Source: Thermodesulfatator indicus DSM 15286 (GTDB taxonomy: Bacteria > Desulfobacterota > Thermodesulfobacteria > Thermodesulfobacteriales > Thermodesulfatatoraceae). Taken from it: a stretch of 64,000 nt of DNA. The notes beneath the pieces were generated by a model. It was not told the origin of the DNA, ran no database searches, and saw only the letters and a list, made by a program, of their open reading frames with translations. The translations under genes and the position numbers were made by a program. The number at the start of each line of letters is the position of its first letter. Position 1 is the first letter of the stretch. The stretch lies in the NCBI RefSeq assembly GCF_000217795.1, contig NC_015681.1, forward strand, positions 2,161,244 through 2,225,243, written 5' to 3'. Positions 35,094-44,268 of this stretch are shown here, one piece after another.

Positions 35094-35438
35094 ATGCTAG
35101 ACAAACGTGTTTTTGAACGCTTTGAACTCAAATGCTCCTGCCACTTTGTGGTGGAAGACAGCTATCAAGTGCTCGACGCCCGCATTGAAGACATAAGCCT
35201 GGGAGGCTTTCGTATTTCCACCTTTACCAGCTTAAGCCCAGGAATGAGGATAAAGTTTTCTCTTGAAACCGATCCTCCTATTAAAGGGCGCGCCAAAGTG
35301 GTATGGGTGCGCAAAGATGGCGAAAAATATTACGCCGGCCTTGAAATAGTAGAACTAAAAGAAAAATTCCGTAAACCTTTTAGAGAAATAATAGAAGAGC
35401 TTACCCTCAATAACCTCCCTGGAAGTTATTTCCGCTAA
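35094..35438 (+). CDS. PilZ domain protein (c-di-GMP binding)
   Basis: 114 residues made of a single PilZ domain. The c-di-GMP binding RxxxR is at the start (RVFERFELKC) and the second motif is ARIEDISLGGFRIST (D/NxSxxG). The KGRAKVVWVRKDGEKYYAGLEI strand is typical of PilZ proteins. It probably acts as a c-di-GMP receptor for a surface or motility process. It follows the glycosyltransferase gene by 17 bases. Its stop codon overlaps the convergent metG stop, with no terminator between. Confidence 0.9.
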   Translation: MLDKRVFERFELKCSCHFVVEDSYQVLDARIEDISLGGFRISTFTSLSPGMRIKFSLETDPPIKGRAKVVWVRKDGEKYYAGLEIVELKEKFRKPFREIIEELTLNNLPGSYFR

Positions 35439-37342
35439 CTTATTTTAGCCCCAGGAGATACGTCCTTTTCTGGCACCAGTAAAGTAAGCCCTTTTTCGTC
35501 TTTAGCCGCAAGAATCATGCCCTGAGAGACAATTCCCTTAATTTTGGCTGGCTTTAAGTTGGCCAGAAGCATCACTTTTTTGCCAATTAGTTCTTCTGGA
35601 GCATAGTATTCAGCCATACCCGCTATAACCGTGCGCTCTTCAGGGCACCTGACTTTTAGTTTCAAAAGCCGATCGGTATTAGGGACCCTTTCTGCCTCAA
35701 TCACTTCCGCAATGCGCAAGTCAAGCTTCTTAAATTCCTCAAAAGATATTTGTTCTTCCTGTGGCAACTTTTCCTCCTTCTTAGCTTCTTTTTTCTCTTC
35801 TGGTTCTTTTTTCGCAGGTTCTTTTTCTTCAAGGCGTGGGAAAAGGGCCTTTCCTCTGGTGGTCTTTGTACCAGGGGTTAAAACACCAAATTTTGAAAGA
35901 TATTCTTTTTGGAGATAGGCGTTAGGCTCAAGGCCAAGTTTCTGTAAAATTTTTTCAGAAGACTCAGGCATTACCGGCCAAAGGGCCGTAGCCACTACTC
36001 TTAACACCTCAAGCAAGTGATAAATAACCGTGGCCGTGCGTTCTTTTTTCCCCTCTTTCACAAGAGCCCACGGCGCCTGATGATCAACGTAGCGGTTAGC
36101 CTCTCTGATCAAATCCCAGAGACTGGCAAGCCCCCGGTGAAATTGAAAGGCCTCCATTGAAGAAATATAGGCAGAGACTTTTTCTTCACACAAAGCCCAG
36201 AGTTCTTCGTCAGAAGTTTCCCGGCCAAAGGTTTCAGGAATTTCTCCCCCGAAATATTTTTTCACCATGGTAAGGGTTCTAAACACCAGGTTTCCAAGGT
36301 CATTAGCCAGGTCAGCGTTGATCCGTGTCCTTAAAGCCTCTTCGCTAAAGTTGGCGTCGAGGCCAAAGGCCATCTCTCTCATCAAAAAGTAGCGCACTTG
36401 GTCAACCCCGTATTTGGCTGCCAGCTCTTTGGGGCGTACGATATTGCCCAGCGACTTTGACATCTTGGTCTCGTCAACATTCCAGTAACCGTGAACATGA
36501 AGGCTCCTGTAAGGTTCAACACCCAAGGCCTTAAGCATAATAGGCCAGTAAACGGCATGCGGTTTTAATATGTCTTTGGCAATCACATGATGAGCCGGCC
36601 AGTACTTTTGCCAGGTAGAATTTTCTGGGAAACCAATACCAGTAAGATAATTAATCAAAGCGTCAAACCAAACGTAAGTTACGAAATCTTTGTCAAAAGG
36701 TAACTCTATGCCCCAAGTAAGCCGCGTTTTAGGACGGGAAATACAAAGGTCTTCAAGTTCTTCTTTCAGGAAAGAAAGGATTTCGTTGCGATAACGCTCA
36801 GGGGTAATAAAGTCGGGATTTTTTTTGATGTAGTCTATGAGCCAGTCCTGATATTTAGAAAGCTTAAAAAAGTAATTGGCTTCTTTTAAAGGGGTGGGCG
36901 GCTTTTTATGATCCGGGCAAAGGCCGTTGGCAAGCTCTTTTTCGGTCAAAAAGCGCTCGCAACCAAAACAGTATAGACCTTCGTATTCGGCAAAGTAAAT
37001 ATCACCCTGGTCGTAAATCTTTTGCAAGACGTACTGGACCACTTTTACGTGATCGGGATCCGTGGTGCGAATAAATCTTGAGTAAGAGATATTCAAAAGT
37101 TTCCAGGCATCTTTGAAGAGGGCACTTATTTTATCAACGTATTCTTTTGGGCTAAGCCCCTGTTTTTGAGCGGCCTGGACGATTTTGTCTCCATGTTCGT
37201 CGGTTCCGGTTAGAAAAAAGACATCTTCTCCGAGGAGCCTTCTAAGTCTAGCCGCTACATCAGCCACAATGGTGGTATAGGCGTGCCCCAAATGTGGTTC
37301 AGCGTTTACATAGTAAATGGGAGTAGTTATGTAAAAGGCCAT
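35435..37342 (-). CDS. metG: Methionine-tRNA ligase with C-terminal tRNA-binding domain
   Basis: Class I synthetase for methionine. The 635-residue protein has the HIGH-type motif NAEPHLGHAYTTIV, the zinc knuckle region CFGCERF...CPDH (Cys-x2-Cys and Cys-x2-His), KMSKSLGN, and the anticodon-binding helical domain. A Glu/Lys-rich linker (about residues 500-530) follows, then a C-terminal OB-fold Arc1p-like tRNA-binding domain (FKKLDLRIAEVIEAERVPNT) that also promotes dimerisation. It lies three bases after ricT; the two probably form an operon. Confidence 0.96.
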   Translation of the reverse strand: MAFYITTPIYYVNAEPHLGHAYTTIVADVAARLRRLLGEDVFFLTGTDEHGDKIVQAAQKQGLSPKEYVDKISALFKDAWKLLNISYSRFIRTTDPDHVKVVQYVLQKIYDQGDIYFAEYEGLYCFGCERFLTEKELANGLCPDHKKPPTPLKEANYFFKLSKYQDWLIDYIKKNPDFITPERYRNEILSFLKEELEDLCISRPKTRLTWGIELPFDKDFVTYVWFDALINYLTGIGFPENSTWQKYWPAHHVIAKDILKPHAVYWPIMLKALGVEPYRSLHVHGYWNVDETKMSKSLGNIVRPKELAAKYGVDQVRYFLMREMAFGLDANFSEEALRTRINADLANDLGNLVFRTLTMVKKYFGGEIPETFGRETSDEELWALCEEKVSAYISSMEAFQFHRGLASLWDLIREANRYVDHQAPWALVKEGKKERTATVIYHLLEVLRVVATALWPVMPESSEKILQKLGLEPNAYLQKEYLSKFGVLTPGTKTTRGKALFPRLEEKEPAKKEPEEKKEAKKEEKLPQEEQISFEEFKKLDLRIAEVIEAERVPNTDRLLKLKVRCPEERTVIAGMAEYYAPEELIGKKVMLLANLKPAKIKGIVSQGMILAAKDEKGLTLLVPEKDVSPGAKIS

Positions 37343-37345
37343 ATC

Positions 37346-38266
37346 TCAAAACTCCTTTCGAAAATCTTCTACGGAAATTTCTACTTCTTCGCCCTCACTG
37401 GTTTCAATGGTTACTGATTCCCTGAAAATGTTATAGCGCACCACTCGGCCCTCAATCTCTTCAAGGGAGACTTTCTTGCCTATCTTGGGAAGGCTTGCTG
37501 AAAGTTCTGCATAAACATTGTGTTCAAAAAGAAGACAGCAGAGAAGCCTTCCGCAAATACCAGAAATTTTAACAGGATCAAGGGGAAGGCTCTGTTCTTT
37601 GGCAATTTTAATGGAAACCGGGTCAAACTTTTTAAGAAAAGTGGCACAGCATATTTCGCGTCCGCAACAGCCAATGCCTCCCACCATACCGGCCTCGTGG
37701 CGCACGCCTATCTGGCGCATTTCAATTCTTGTGCGAAGGGCTCGCACCAGGTCTTTGACTAATTGTCTGAAATCTATGCGACCGTCAGCGGTGTAGTAAA
37801 AGATGACTTTACTTCGATCAAAAAGCCTTTCCACCCGGACAAGCTTCATTTCAAGGCCTTGTTCTTCAGCTAATTGTTCACATATGCTCCAGGCCTTCTC
37901 CTCAAAAGCTAGATTTTCGCGGTATCTTTCTATTTCTTTTGCGCTGGCAAGCCTTTTCACTTTGGGAAGGACAGATAACATTTCAGGAGAAATAGGAACC
38001 CGAACCGGCAAAGAAACTACTCTGGCCACTTCTTTTTGTTCCGGAAACTCTACCAAAACAAAATCTCCAGGCCTTAAATTGAGCCCCTGAGTCACTGCAT
38101 GAAAACCGGCATAATCATCTCTTAGAACCAACTCAATTATCAGAGGTTCTTTGGATTCTTTTTTTATTTTTTTATGTTGTTTGTCGTTATGCTGCTTTCC
38201 ACCAAGATTTTTAGGTTTTTTCCTGTTTTTTTTATCTTTACGCTTTTTAGCGTTTTCTTTGGCCAT
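37346..38266 (-). CDS. ricT: PSP1/RicT family protein
   Basis: The 306-residue protein has the PSP1 C-terminal domain and the cysteine-rich motif GGIGCCGREICCATFL followed by ISGICGRLLCCLLFE. The same pattern is present in RicT (YaaT), part of the Fe-S containing RicA-F-T complex that helps RNase Y in Bacillus. The N-terminal 45 residues are an extra Lys-rich tail (KKRKDKKNRKKPKN) unlike most relatives and could bind nucleic acid. Partners RicA/RicF are not seen here, so its role in this organism is open. Placed directly upstream of metG. Confidence 0.85.
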   Translation of the reverse strand: MAKENAKKRKDKKNRKKPKNLGGKQHNDKQHKKIKKESKEPLIIELVLRDDYAGFHAVTQGLNLRPGDFVLVEFPEQKEVARVVSLPVRVPISPEMLSVLPKVKRLASAKEIERYRENLAFEEKAWSICEQLAEEQGLEMKLVRVERLFDRSKVIFYYTADGRIDFRQLVKDLVRALRTRIEMRQIGVRHEAGMVGGIGCCGREICCATFLKKFDPVSIKIAKEQSLPLDPVKISGICGRLLCCLLFEHNVYAELSASLPKIGKKVSLEEIEGRVVRYNIFRESVTIETSEGEEVEISVEDFRKEF

Positions 38267-38376
38267 ATATTTTCACCTGTTTGGATAACAAATTTTTGGA
38301 AATTTTACTTCCTTTTCAGAATAAAACTAGGGAACAAAACATTATTAAAAAGCTATTAAAGAATTACAAGTTTTTT

Positions 38377-38776
38377 GAGACCTTTGCAAAATGTTTATTT
38401 AAAAGACTGCTTCGCCCATACCGGCTCGCAGTGACCGTATAGTAGATGGCAGATAGCAGATAGCTGATGGTAAATAATTCTCACTTCTCACTTACTTATA
38501 CACGCGAGGATACCAGAAGTGCCGACGAAGTGGCCCAACCGGGTCATTACGAGGAGGCACGAAGTGCCGACGAAGTAATCTCAGGGACTGTTTTGCCTGT
38601 CCCGAGCGCCAGCGAAGGGATCTCACTACGGCTCCTCGCAGTGACAGCCGGAGAGAGTCATTGCGAGCGAAGCGAAGCAATCCTTGTCCCGAGCGTTAGC
38701 GAAGGGATCTCTGTCGCGAGGCGACTTAGTCGCCGTGGCGATCAATCTATACTTTTTGAATTTTGCAAAGGTTTTC
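38377..38776. repeat. Dispersed element, long copy R6, inserted over the trpF 3' end
   Basis: About 400 bases with ends GAGACCTTTGCAAAAT (38377) and ATTTTGCAAAGGTTTTC (to 38776). Within it the stretch 38430-38650 is nearly identical, in reverse orientation, to 51105-51320 (shared CCGTATAGTAGATGGCAGAT, CGCGAGGATACCAGAAGTG, GGCCCAACCGGGTCATTACG). The right end overlaps the last codons of trpF. The gap 38267-38746 is filled by this copy. An open frame inside it (38467-38790) is repeat sequence, found again at 51287-51048, and is not a gene. Confidence 0.8.
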
Positions 38777-39388
38777 TTTTAATTTTTTGAATAGTTCTTT
38801 CAAAAGGAAAGGATGCTTTAAGCCAGGAGCCATTTCCACCCCTGAACTCAAATCAATGGCGTAAGGCGAGACTTCTCTTATGGCTTTTAAAACATTTTCG
38901 GGATTAAGACCTCCCGCCAAAATTAACGGAAGACCGAACTCTTTGGCTTTAATCGCCAAGCGCCAGTCAAAAATTTTGCCTGTCCCTCCCGGCTCTCCTT
39001 TAACGTAAGTATCAAGAAGAATGGCTGAAACTTTTCCCTGATAGGCAGAAATTTGTTTAAGGTCTTTTTCCTCTCTTACCCTGAAGGCCTTTATCACTTT
39101 CGGGAAAAACTTTTCACAAATTGATGGTGATTCGTTTCCGTGGAGTTGTACAAAATCAAGCCCTACAAAATTGGCTATTTCTTTTATTGTTTTGGGCTCT
39201 TCATTTACAAAAACGCCCACAGTGTGAACAAAAGGAGGCAAATTTTGGCGTATTTCCCTGGCTTTTAAAGGAGTAATATAGCGAGGGCTTTTGGGATAAA
39301 AGATAAAACCTATAGCACTTGCCCCCAGATAAGCAGCAAGTTCAGCGTCCTCACTCCTTGTTATTCCGCAAATTTTTACTCGTATCAT
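38747..39388 (-). CDS. trpF: Phosphoribosylanthranilate isomerase
   Basis: TIM-barrel isomerase of tryptophan synthesis. The 213-residue protein opens with VKICGITRSEDAELAAYLGA (catalytic Cys in KICG), then FVQLHGNES, LLDTYVKGEPGGTGK (catalytic Asp), LAGGLNPENV, and DLSSGVEMAPGLKH. Length is normal. The last ten codons (KENLCKIQKV) and the stop lie inside the right end of repeat copy R6, so the C-terminus has been supplied by that element. It follows gspE by 4 bases and is thus the last gene of the secretion arm, with no other trp genes nearby. Confidence 0.94.
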   Translation of the reverse strand: MIRVKICGITRSEDAELAAYLGASAIGFIFYPKSPRYITPLKAREIRQNLPPFVHTVGVFVNEEPKTIKEIANFVGLDFVQLHGNESPSICEKFFPKVIKAFRVREEKDLKQISAYQGKVSAILLDTYVKGEPGGTGKIFDWRLAIKAKEFGLPLILAGGLNPENVLKAIREVSPYAIDLSSGVEMAPGLKHPFLLKELFKKLKENLCKIQKV

Positions 39389-39392
39389 GCGG

Positions 39393-40880
39393 CTACGTTC
39401 CTGCTACCCTCAAGACTTCTTCCAGAGAAGTAACTCCCTTGGCCACTTTTCTTAAGCCATTTTCTAAAAGAGAAAGATAACTTCGTTCCTTCGCCCAGTT
39501 TTTTAATTCTTCTTCTGAGCTGCGGTTTAATATCAGACGGCGTAAGGCCTCATCTACCGGGTAGATTTCGTAAATGGCTGTCCTTCCTAAAAAGCCAGTG
39601 CCAGCACAGTGAGGGCAGCCCACGGCCTTGCGATAACGAATTTTTTCAGGTGGAGTGGGAAGTCTTTTAAGTAAAGTCAAAAACTCTTGAGGAGGTGAAA
39701 CTTCTTCAGCGCACTTGTCACAAAGGACTCTTACTAAGCGCTGGGCCATTAAACCCACCGCAGAAGCAGCGATTAGATAAGGCTCAACCCCCATATCTGC
39801 CAAGCGCACCGCCGCTCCTAAGGCATCTCGGGTATGGAGGGTTGAAAATACAAGGTGGCCGGTAAGGGCAGCCTGAATGGCAATTTCAGCGGTCTCTAGG
39901 TCACGGATTTCGCCTACCAGGATAATATCAGGGTCGTGCCGTAAAATAGACCTCAAAGCTTTGGCAAAAGTTAGGCCAATCTGGGGCTTTATCTGGATCT
40001 GGGTTACGCCAGCCAGCTGATACTCTACCGGGTCTTCAATGGTGATGATTTTGCGATCAGCTTTATTCAATATAGAAAGGGCCGCGTAAAGAGTAGTAGT
40101 TTTACCTGAACCGGTGGGGCCAGTAACTAAAATTATGCCGTTTGGCTGAGAAATTAGCTCAAGAAGCATCTTATAATGGTCTGCCTCAAGACCAAGTTTT
40201 TCAAGAGAAAGGAAGCCTTTTTGCCTTGAGAGAAGACGCAATACCACGCTTTCTCCGGTAACCGCAGGCATGGTGGAAACCCTGATATCTAAGTCTTCTC
40301 CTCCCACTCTAAAACGAATGCGGCCATCTTGAGGTAACCTGTGTTCCGCAATGTTAAGGCCGGCCATAAGTTTTAGGCGGGAGATGACCGGAGCAGCCAG
40401 TTTTTTGGGATGAGTGGCTATCTCGTGAAGAAGCCCGTCAATACGATAACGAATTCTTAGGGCCTTGCGTTCAGTCTCAAAGTGAATGTCTGTGGCCCGC
40501 ATTTCTACCGCTTCACGTATAACCCGGTTAACTAGTCTTACCACCGGGGCCTCAGAAGCTAGGTCTTTCAAGAGTTCAAGATCTTCCGGTTCTTCTTCCT
40601 CTACTTCTTCGGCAGTTTCTGGCGGGGCCTCGTAGAACTTCTGGATTAACTCCAGAATATAGTCTTCTTCAGCGAGAAAGACATGCGGAGGCTGGTTGTA
40701 CTGGCGTTCAATAAGGTCTGCCAAAAAGATATTGGCAGGGGAAGGAATCAGTAAATAAACCTCCTCTCCTAAAAAGAAAGGAAAACCCTTTACAGCCTTT
40801 AAGAAAGCGGCCTCAATTCCTTCAAGGGGGCTTATTTCATCGGCTCTGGTTTCAAGAATAGCTTTATCAAAAGGCTCCAT
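39393..40880 (-). CDS. gspE: Type II secretion ATPase GspE
   Basis: Cytoplasmic motor of type II secretion. The 495-residue protein has a short N1-type domain, the N2 region from about residue 105, Walker A ILVTGPTGSGKTTTLYAAL, the Asp box (DPDIILVGEIRDLETAEIAI), Walker B/His box, and the four-cysteine zinc motif CDKC...CPHCAGTGF near the end. This combination defines the GspE/PilB family. Gene context (F, G, L, M, C) makes it GspE rather than PilB. It follows gspG by two bases. Confidence 0.94.
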   Translation of the reverse strand: MEPFDKAILETRADEISPLEGIEAAFLKAVKGFPFFLGEEVYLLIPSPANIFLADLIERQYNQPPHVFLAEEDYILELIQKFYEAPPETAEEVEEEEPEDLELLKDLASEAPVVRLVNRVIREAVEMRATDIHFETERKALRIRYRIDGLLHEIATHPKKLAAPVISRLKLMAGLNIAEHRLPQDGRIRFRVGGEDLDIRVSTMPAVTGESVVLRLLSRQKGFLSLEKLGLEADHYKMLLELISQPNGIILVTGPTGSGKTTTLYAALSILNKADRKIITIEDPVEYQLAGVTQIQIKPQIGLTFAKALRSILRHDPDIILVGEIRDLETAEIAIQAALTGHLVFSTLHTRDALGAAVRLADMGVEPYLIAASAVGLMAQRLVRVLCDKCAEEVSPPQEFLTLLKRLPTPPEKIRYRKAVGCPHCAGTGFLGRTAIYEIYPVDEALRRLILNRSSEEELKNWAKERSYLSLLENGLRKVAKGVTSLEEVLRVAGT

Positions 40881-40882
40881 TG

Positions 40883-41305
40883 CTATTCCCAGCTGGTAAT
40901 GTCAGCATCTTCTCCTTCACCGCCTGGTTTTCCGTCAGCGCCGTAGGTCCATAAATCGTAGTCTCCATGTTCTCCTGGCGAGCGATAGTGATAAGGACGT
41001 CCCCAGGGGTCAAGCGGGACTTTTCGTTTTTTGAGATATGGCCCTTGCCATTTGGCCTTGTCTTCTTCGTTAGCAGGGGGTTCTACCAAAGCTTTAAGGC
41101 CTTCTTCTGTAGTCGGGTAATGTCCCATGTCAAGACGATATTGGTCAAGGGCTGATTCCAAAAGAGCAATTTGACTTCGGGCTATCTGTGACTTGGCTTT
41201 ACCCACTTTACCGATAAGCCTTGGCCCCACCAGGGCGGCAAGGAGCCCTAAAATAACTAAAACCACCAGTAATTCAAGCAAAGTAAAAGCCCTTTTTCTC
41301 TTCAT
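40883..41305 (-). CDS. gspG: Major pseudopilin GspG
   Basis: Forms the periplasmic pseudopilus of type II secretion. The 140-residue protein has a short basic leader and the prepilin-peptidase site KRKRAFTLLELLVVLVILGLLAALVGP (cleaved before F, with the invariant Glu5). Conserved GspG signatures follow: YRLDMGHYPTTEEGLKAL, LDPWGRPYHYRSPG and the DLWTYGADGKPGGEGEDADI Ca-binding end. A GGAGGGAACATG site precedes the start. Confidence 0.95.
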   Translation of the reverse strand: MKRKRAFTLLELLVVLVILGLLAALVGPRLIGKVGKAKSQIARSQIALLESALDQYRLDMGHYPTTEEGLKALVEPPANEEDKAKWQGPYLKKRKVPLDPWGRPYHYRSPGEHGDYDLWTYGADGKPGGEGEDADITSWE

Positions 41306-41313
41306 GTTCCCTC

Positions 41314-42513
41314 CTAATATCCCAGTCTTACGTCAAAAATAGCCATCAAAATAGAAATTATCATACCCCCGAGCAAAAGCCCAAAAAAGAGTATCGTACA
41401 GGGCTCAAGAACGGTGATAAAGCGCTTTGAAGCCACTTTGACTTCTTCTTCACAAAGGTAGGCCATATCAGAAAAGGCTTGAGCCAGGTCGCCGGTTTCT
41501 TCTCCCAGCGACACAAAGTTGATTACAAAGTCAAATGAACCCGGAAAACTCTGAAAAACATGAGAAAGTTTCGCCCCTTCTCTTATTTCTTGAGCTGCTT
41601 GCCCAAAAAAATCTCTAAGCACGTAAAATCTAGGAATATTGGCCGTAAGAGCCATAGCCTTGGGCAGAGATACTCCACCTCTCACCATAACCGAAAGCCC
41701 ATGAAAAATGCGGGCCATATCAGCCAAAAAAAGGAATCTCCCCAGATAAGGAACTTTTAATAGGAACACTTCGGCTCGTTTGCGATTTTCTGGGTTTTTA
41801 AGGCTTAAGCGAAAACCAATAAGCCCAAGAAGCATGAGCAACAAAAAAATCCAACCGTAGGCCTTCCAGAAGCTACCGATGGCCAGAAGAATTTGGGTTA
41901 TAAGAGGTGGAGACACTCCTAGCTGGTCAAAAATAGTGCTAAAGCGAGGTAATATGTAAACCAGTACGGTTTGCACGGCTAAAAGACCAAAAACCACCAG
42001 AAAAGAAGGATAAAGCAAGGCTGATTGGAGTTCTTGTTTAAAGGAGTGTTCTTCCTTCAAATACCGGGCGAGATCTTTAAGAATAGGCGCAAGTGCTCCG
42101 CTTATCTCGCCGGCTTCAACCAGGCTAACGTAAAAATCCGGAAAAAATTTTGTATCTTTTAAGGCACTTGAAAAGCTTTCGCCCTTTTCAATCTTCTTTT
42201 TTATCTCCTGAGTCATATTGAGTAGCAGGGGTTTGCCAGTGGCTTGAAAGACTTTTATCAGGATATTTAAGGCTTTATCAAGGGGAAGGCCTGACTCGAG
42301 AAGACGTTCCAGCTGCTCGGTAAAAAGAAGTAATTCCTGATATTTAGCGCGCTCAAAAAGTTTAAATTTCCATCTACGTTGGGCGGGAGTTACTTTCACA
42401 GGCAAGAGCCCGTCGGCGCGCAAGCGCTCAAGGGCCTCATTGATATCGGCGGCCTCAAGTTCACCTTGTTTTACCAGGCCTTCGTTTGTAAAAGCTGCGT
42501 AGCGGAAACGCAT
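41314..42513 (-). CDS. gspF: Type II secretion inner-membrane platform protein GspF
   Basis: Polytopic platform protein that couples GspE to pseudopilus assembly. The 399-residue protein has an N-terminal cytoplasmic linker (FTNEGLVKQGELEAADINEA), two GspF repeats (about 60-185 and 265-385; for example LFTEQLERLLESGLPLDKAL and KPLL...), and three membrane segments (about 160-180, 210-235, 370-390). The VSLGEETGDLAQAFSDMAYL motif of the second repeat is standard. Translated 1 base after gspL. Confidence 0.94.
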   Translation of the reverse strand: MRFRYAAFTNEGLVKQGELEAADINEALERLRADGLLPVKVTPAQRRWKFKLFERAKYQELLLFTEQLERLLESGLPLDKALNILIKVFQATGKPLLLNMTQEIKKKIEKGESFSSALKDTKFFPDFYVSLVEAGEISGALAPILKDLARYLKEEHSFKQELQSALLYPSFLVVFGLLAVQTVLVYILPRFSTIFDQLGVSPPLITQILLAIGSFWKAYGWIFLLLMLLGLIGFRLSLKNPENRKRAEVFLLKVPYLGRFLFLADMARIFHGLSVMVRGGVSLPKAMALTANIPRFYVLRDFFGQAAQEIREGAKLSHVFQSFPGSFDFVINFVSLGEETGDLAQAFSDMAYLCEEEVKVASKRFITVLEPCTILFFGLLLGGMIISILMAIFDVRLGY

Positions 42514-42514
42514 T

Positions 42515-43681
42515 TTATTTTTCCTTTTTTATTTTCATGACGATAGAAAAAATTTCTTTCCCTGTTCTGGTGTTTTTGGTAACGGTAGATAGAAATTTGG
42601 CATCTTCAAAAAGAGGATCATCGGCAATTACCTGGAGTACCTCAAGAGCATTCTCTCCTTCGGCCCAAAGTCTTACTTCGCGGGCTTCCCTGAATTCAAG
42701 ACGCCGTACCCAGGTATCTTCAGGAAGTATTTCCGTAAGCCTTCTTATAACTTCTATATAATCAACGTTTTCAGCCTGCCATTCTTTTAAAGTTGTTTCT
42801 ATTGTCTTATAAGCCTCTTTGCGCTTTTCAAATTCTTCTATTTCCGCCAAAGATTTTCTCAAGGAAGAAACTTTCTTATCAGCCGCTTTAATCTGGTTTT
42901 CTAGTCCAGCAGCTTTGTAATTTAAGATATTTCCTGCGGCCAGGGTAGCTACCGGTAGTAACCACAAGATCAACATAGACAGAGATATTTTAGGCCTAGG
43001 GGTTAGCGGAAAGCCTTCAAAAGTAACCAGGTATTTTTCTGGAAGTAGAGGGAGCAAGCGAGCCCCTTCAGCAAGAATTTTTTCGCCCTCCCCTTCTACG
43101 GTAAAAATTTCTCCGTCAAAGTCTTTGAGATAAGCCTTGGCTGTTCCCGGAGAAGCTGGTAAAAATTCTTTCAAACCATTTTCATCTACCACTACTCCTT
43201 CAATACAGCTGGCCGTCTCTACGTAATAGGCTCCTTTAACCAGCTTTCGGTTTTTATGGTAAAAATAAGCAAGAAGAGCCATTCCAGCCGGTACAACTCC
43301 ACATGGTATCAAACCAGAAGGAAGATTTTTTAAGGTTTTTTTGAAAAATTCTTTTTCTTGAAAGACGATATATAGTTCATTCAGTTTACGGCTAATCAGG
43401 GCACAGGAAATCTCTCCCGCAGGCCTTTTTTCAAGGAGGACGAAAATTCTTCTGGCCTCAAGGCCGGCAGCTTCTTTTAGGGCTTTTTGGTCAATGGATT
43501 TTGGAATTTTAAATAAATGGAAGTATAACAGACGATGAGAAAGGGCTACAAAAGCTCTGGCCGGCCGCCTTCCCGGATGCTTGTTATCTTCAGCCAGGTG
43601 AAATTTATCGCCATCAAAATAGGCTCCAACAGCAGCGGGCCTGAACCACTCCTGCAAAAGGGCTATCTTTTCACCTATCAC
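42515..43681 (-). CDS. gspL: Type II secretion protein GspL-like (PilM/PilN-like composite)
   Basis: A 388-residue bitopic protein. The N-terminal half (about 1-230) looks like the actin-like cytoplasmic domain that binds GspE. One membrane helix lies at about residues 235-255 (SMLILWLLPVATLAAG). A coiled coil follows (NQIKAADKKVSSLRKSLAEI), then a small C-terminal ferredoxin-like domain (ILPEDTWVRRLEFREAREVR). The layout equals GspL. Sequence identity in this family is low, so position and layout carry the call. It sits between gspM-like and gspF genes. Confidence 0.8.
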   Translation of the reverse strand: MIGEKIALLQEWFRPAAVGAYFDGDKFHLAEDNKHPGRRPARAFVALSHRLLYFHLFKIPKSIDQKALKEAAGLEARRIFVLLEKRPAGEISCALISRKLNELYIVFQEKEFFKKTLKNLPSGLIPCGVVPAGMALLAYFYHKNRKLVKGAYYVETASCIEGVVVDENGLKEFLPASPGTAKAYLKDFDGEIFTVEGEGEKILAEGARLLPLLPEKYLVTFEGFPLTPRPKISLSMLILWLLPVATLAAGNILNYKAAGLENQIKAADKKVSSLRKSLAEIEEFEKRKEAYKTIETTLKEWQAENVDYIEVIRRLTEILPEDTWVRRLEFREAREVRLWAEGENALEVLQVIADDPLFEDAKFLSTVTKNTRTGKEIFSIVMKIKKEK

Positions 43682-43699
43682 TTTTACTCCCTACCCCTT

Positions 43700-44266
43700 C
43701 TACAACCTCTTAACACTATAAAGGGCTTCAATCTCAAGATTAACGCTCAGGATATAATCACTACGATATCGTCTGGAAATAATAGTTAAACGAGAAATGT
43801 GAAGCGCCTTATTAGATTTTGAGAGCTTATCTAAAAAATTTAATAAACCTTTTATATCACCATCTAGTATCAAAAGAAGTTTTACTTTTTGTATCTGATC
43901 GGTAAGATTTTCTCGTTTAATAATTCTAAAGCTTCTTAAACTTAGCTCAGGAATTGCATCTATTTCTTTTTCAAGTTCAGAAACTATAATGTAAGGGTCA
44001 AGACCAATAAAAATCTTTTTCTCAAGTTTCTGGCCTTTAGAAAGTTCTTTTTTAAAATCTGACTTACTTTGAGAAAGTTTAGCCTGATATTTAACTAGCA
44101 GCTCAAGCTTTTCTTGATATAAATCTCTTTTTAGGCGGTAACTTTGCCAGGCAGGCCAGGTAACCATAAAAAATACCACCAAAGTGGCTATAACCGGAAG
44201 ACCCCACCAGAAAAGGGAACTACGATTAATTTTATTTCCTGAGAATATCCGTCTTATAAAACGCAT
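43700..44266 (-). CDS. gspM: Type II secretion protein GspM-like
   Basis: 188 residues: a basic N-terminus, one membrane helix (LFWWGLPVIATLVVFFMVTW), a coiled coil (YQEKLELLVKYQAKLSQSKS), and a small domain after about residue 95 with IVSELEKEIDAIPELSLRSF and ending in a beta strand. This is the GspM/PilO layout, and it lies beside the GspL homologue that would be its partner. Assigned by topology and position, since these proteins are poorly conserved. Confidence 0.75.
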   Translation of the reverse strand: MRFIRRIFSGNKINRSSLFWWGLPVIATLVVFFMVTWPAWQSYRLKRDLYQEKLELLVKYQAKLSQSKSDFKKELSKGQKLEKKIFIGLDPYIIVSELEKEIDAIPELSLRSFRIIKRENLTDQIQKVKLLLILDGDIKGLLNFLDKLSKSNKALHISRLTIISRRYRSDYILSVNLEIEALYSVKRL

Positions 44267-44268
44267 TT

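Noticed and set aside
38467-38790. Open frame of 107 codons between ricT and trpF
   Set aside because: It lies wholly in repeat copy R6, and the same peptide is read from the inverted copy R8; no ribosome site, and the codons are made of palindromic modules.
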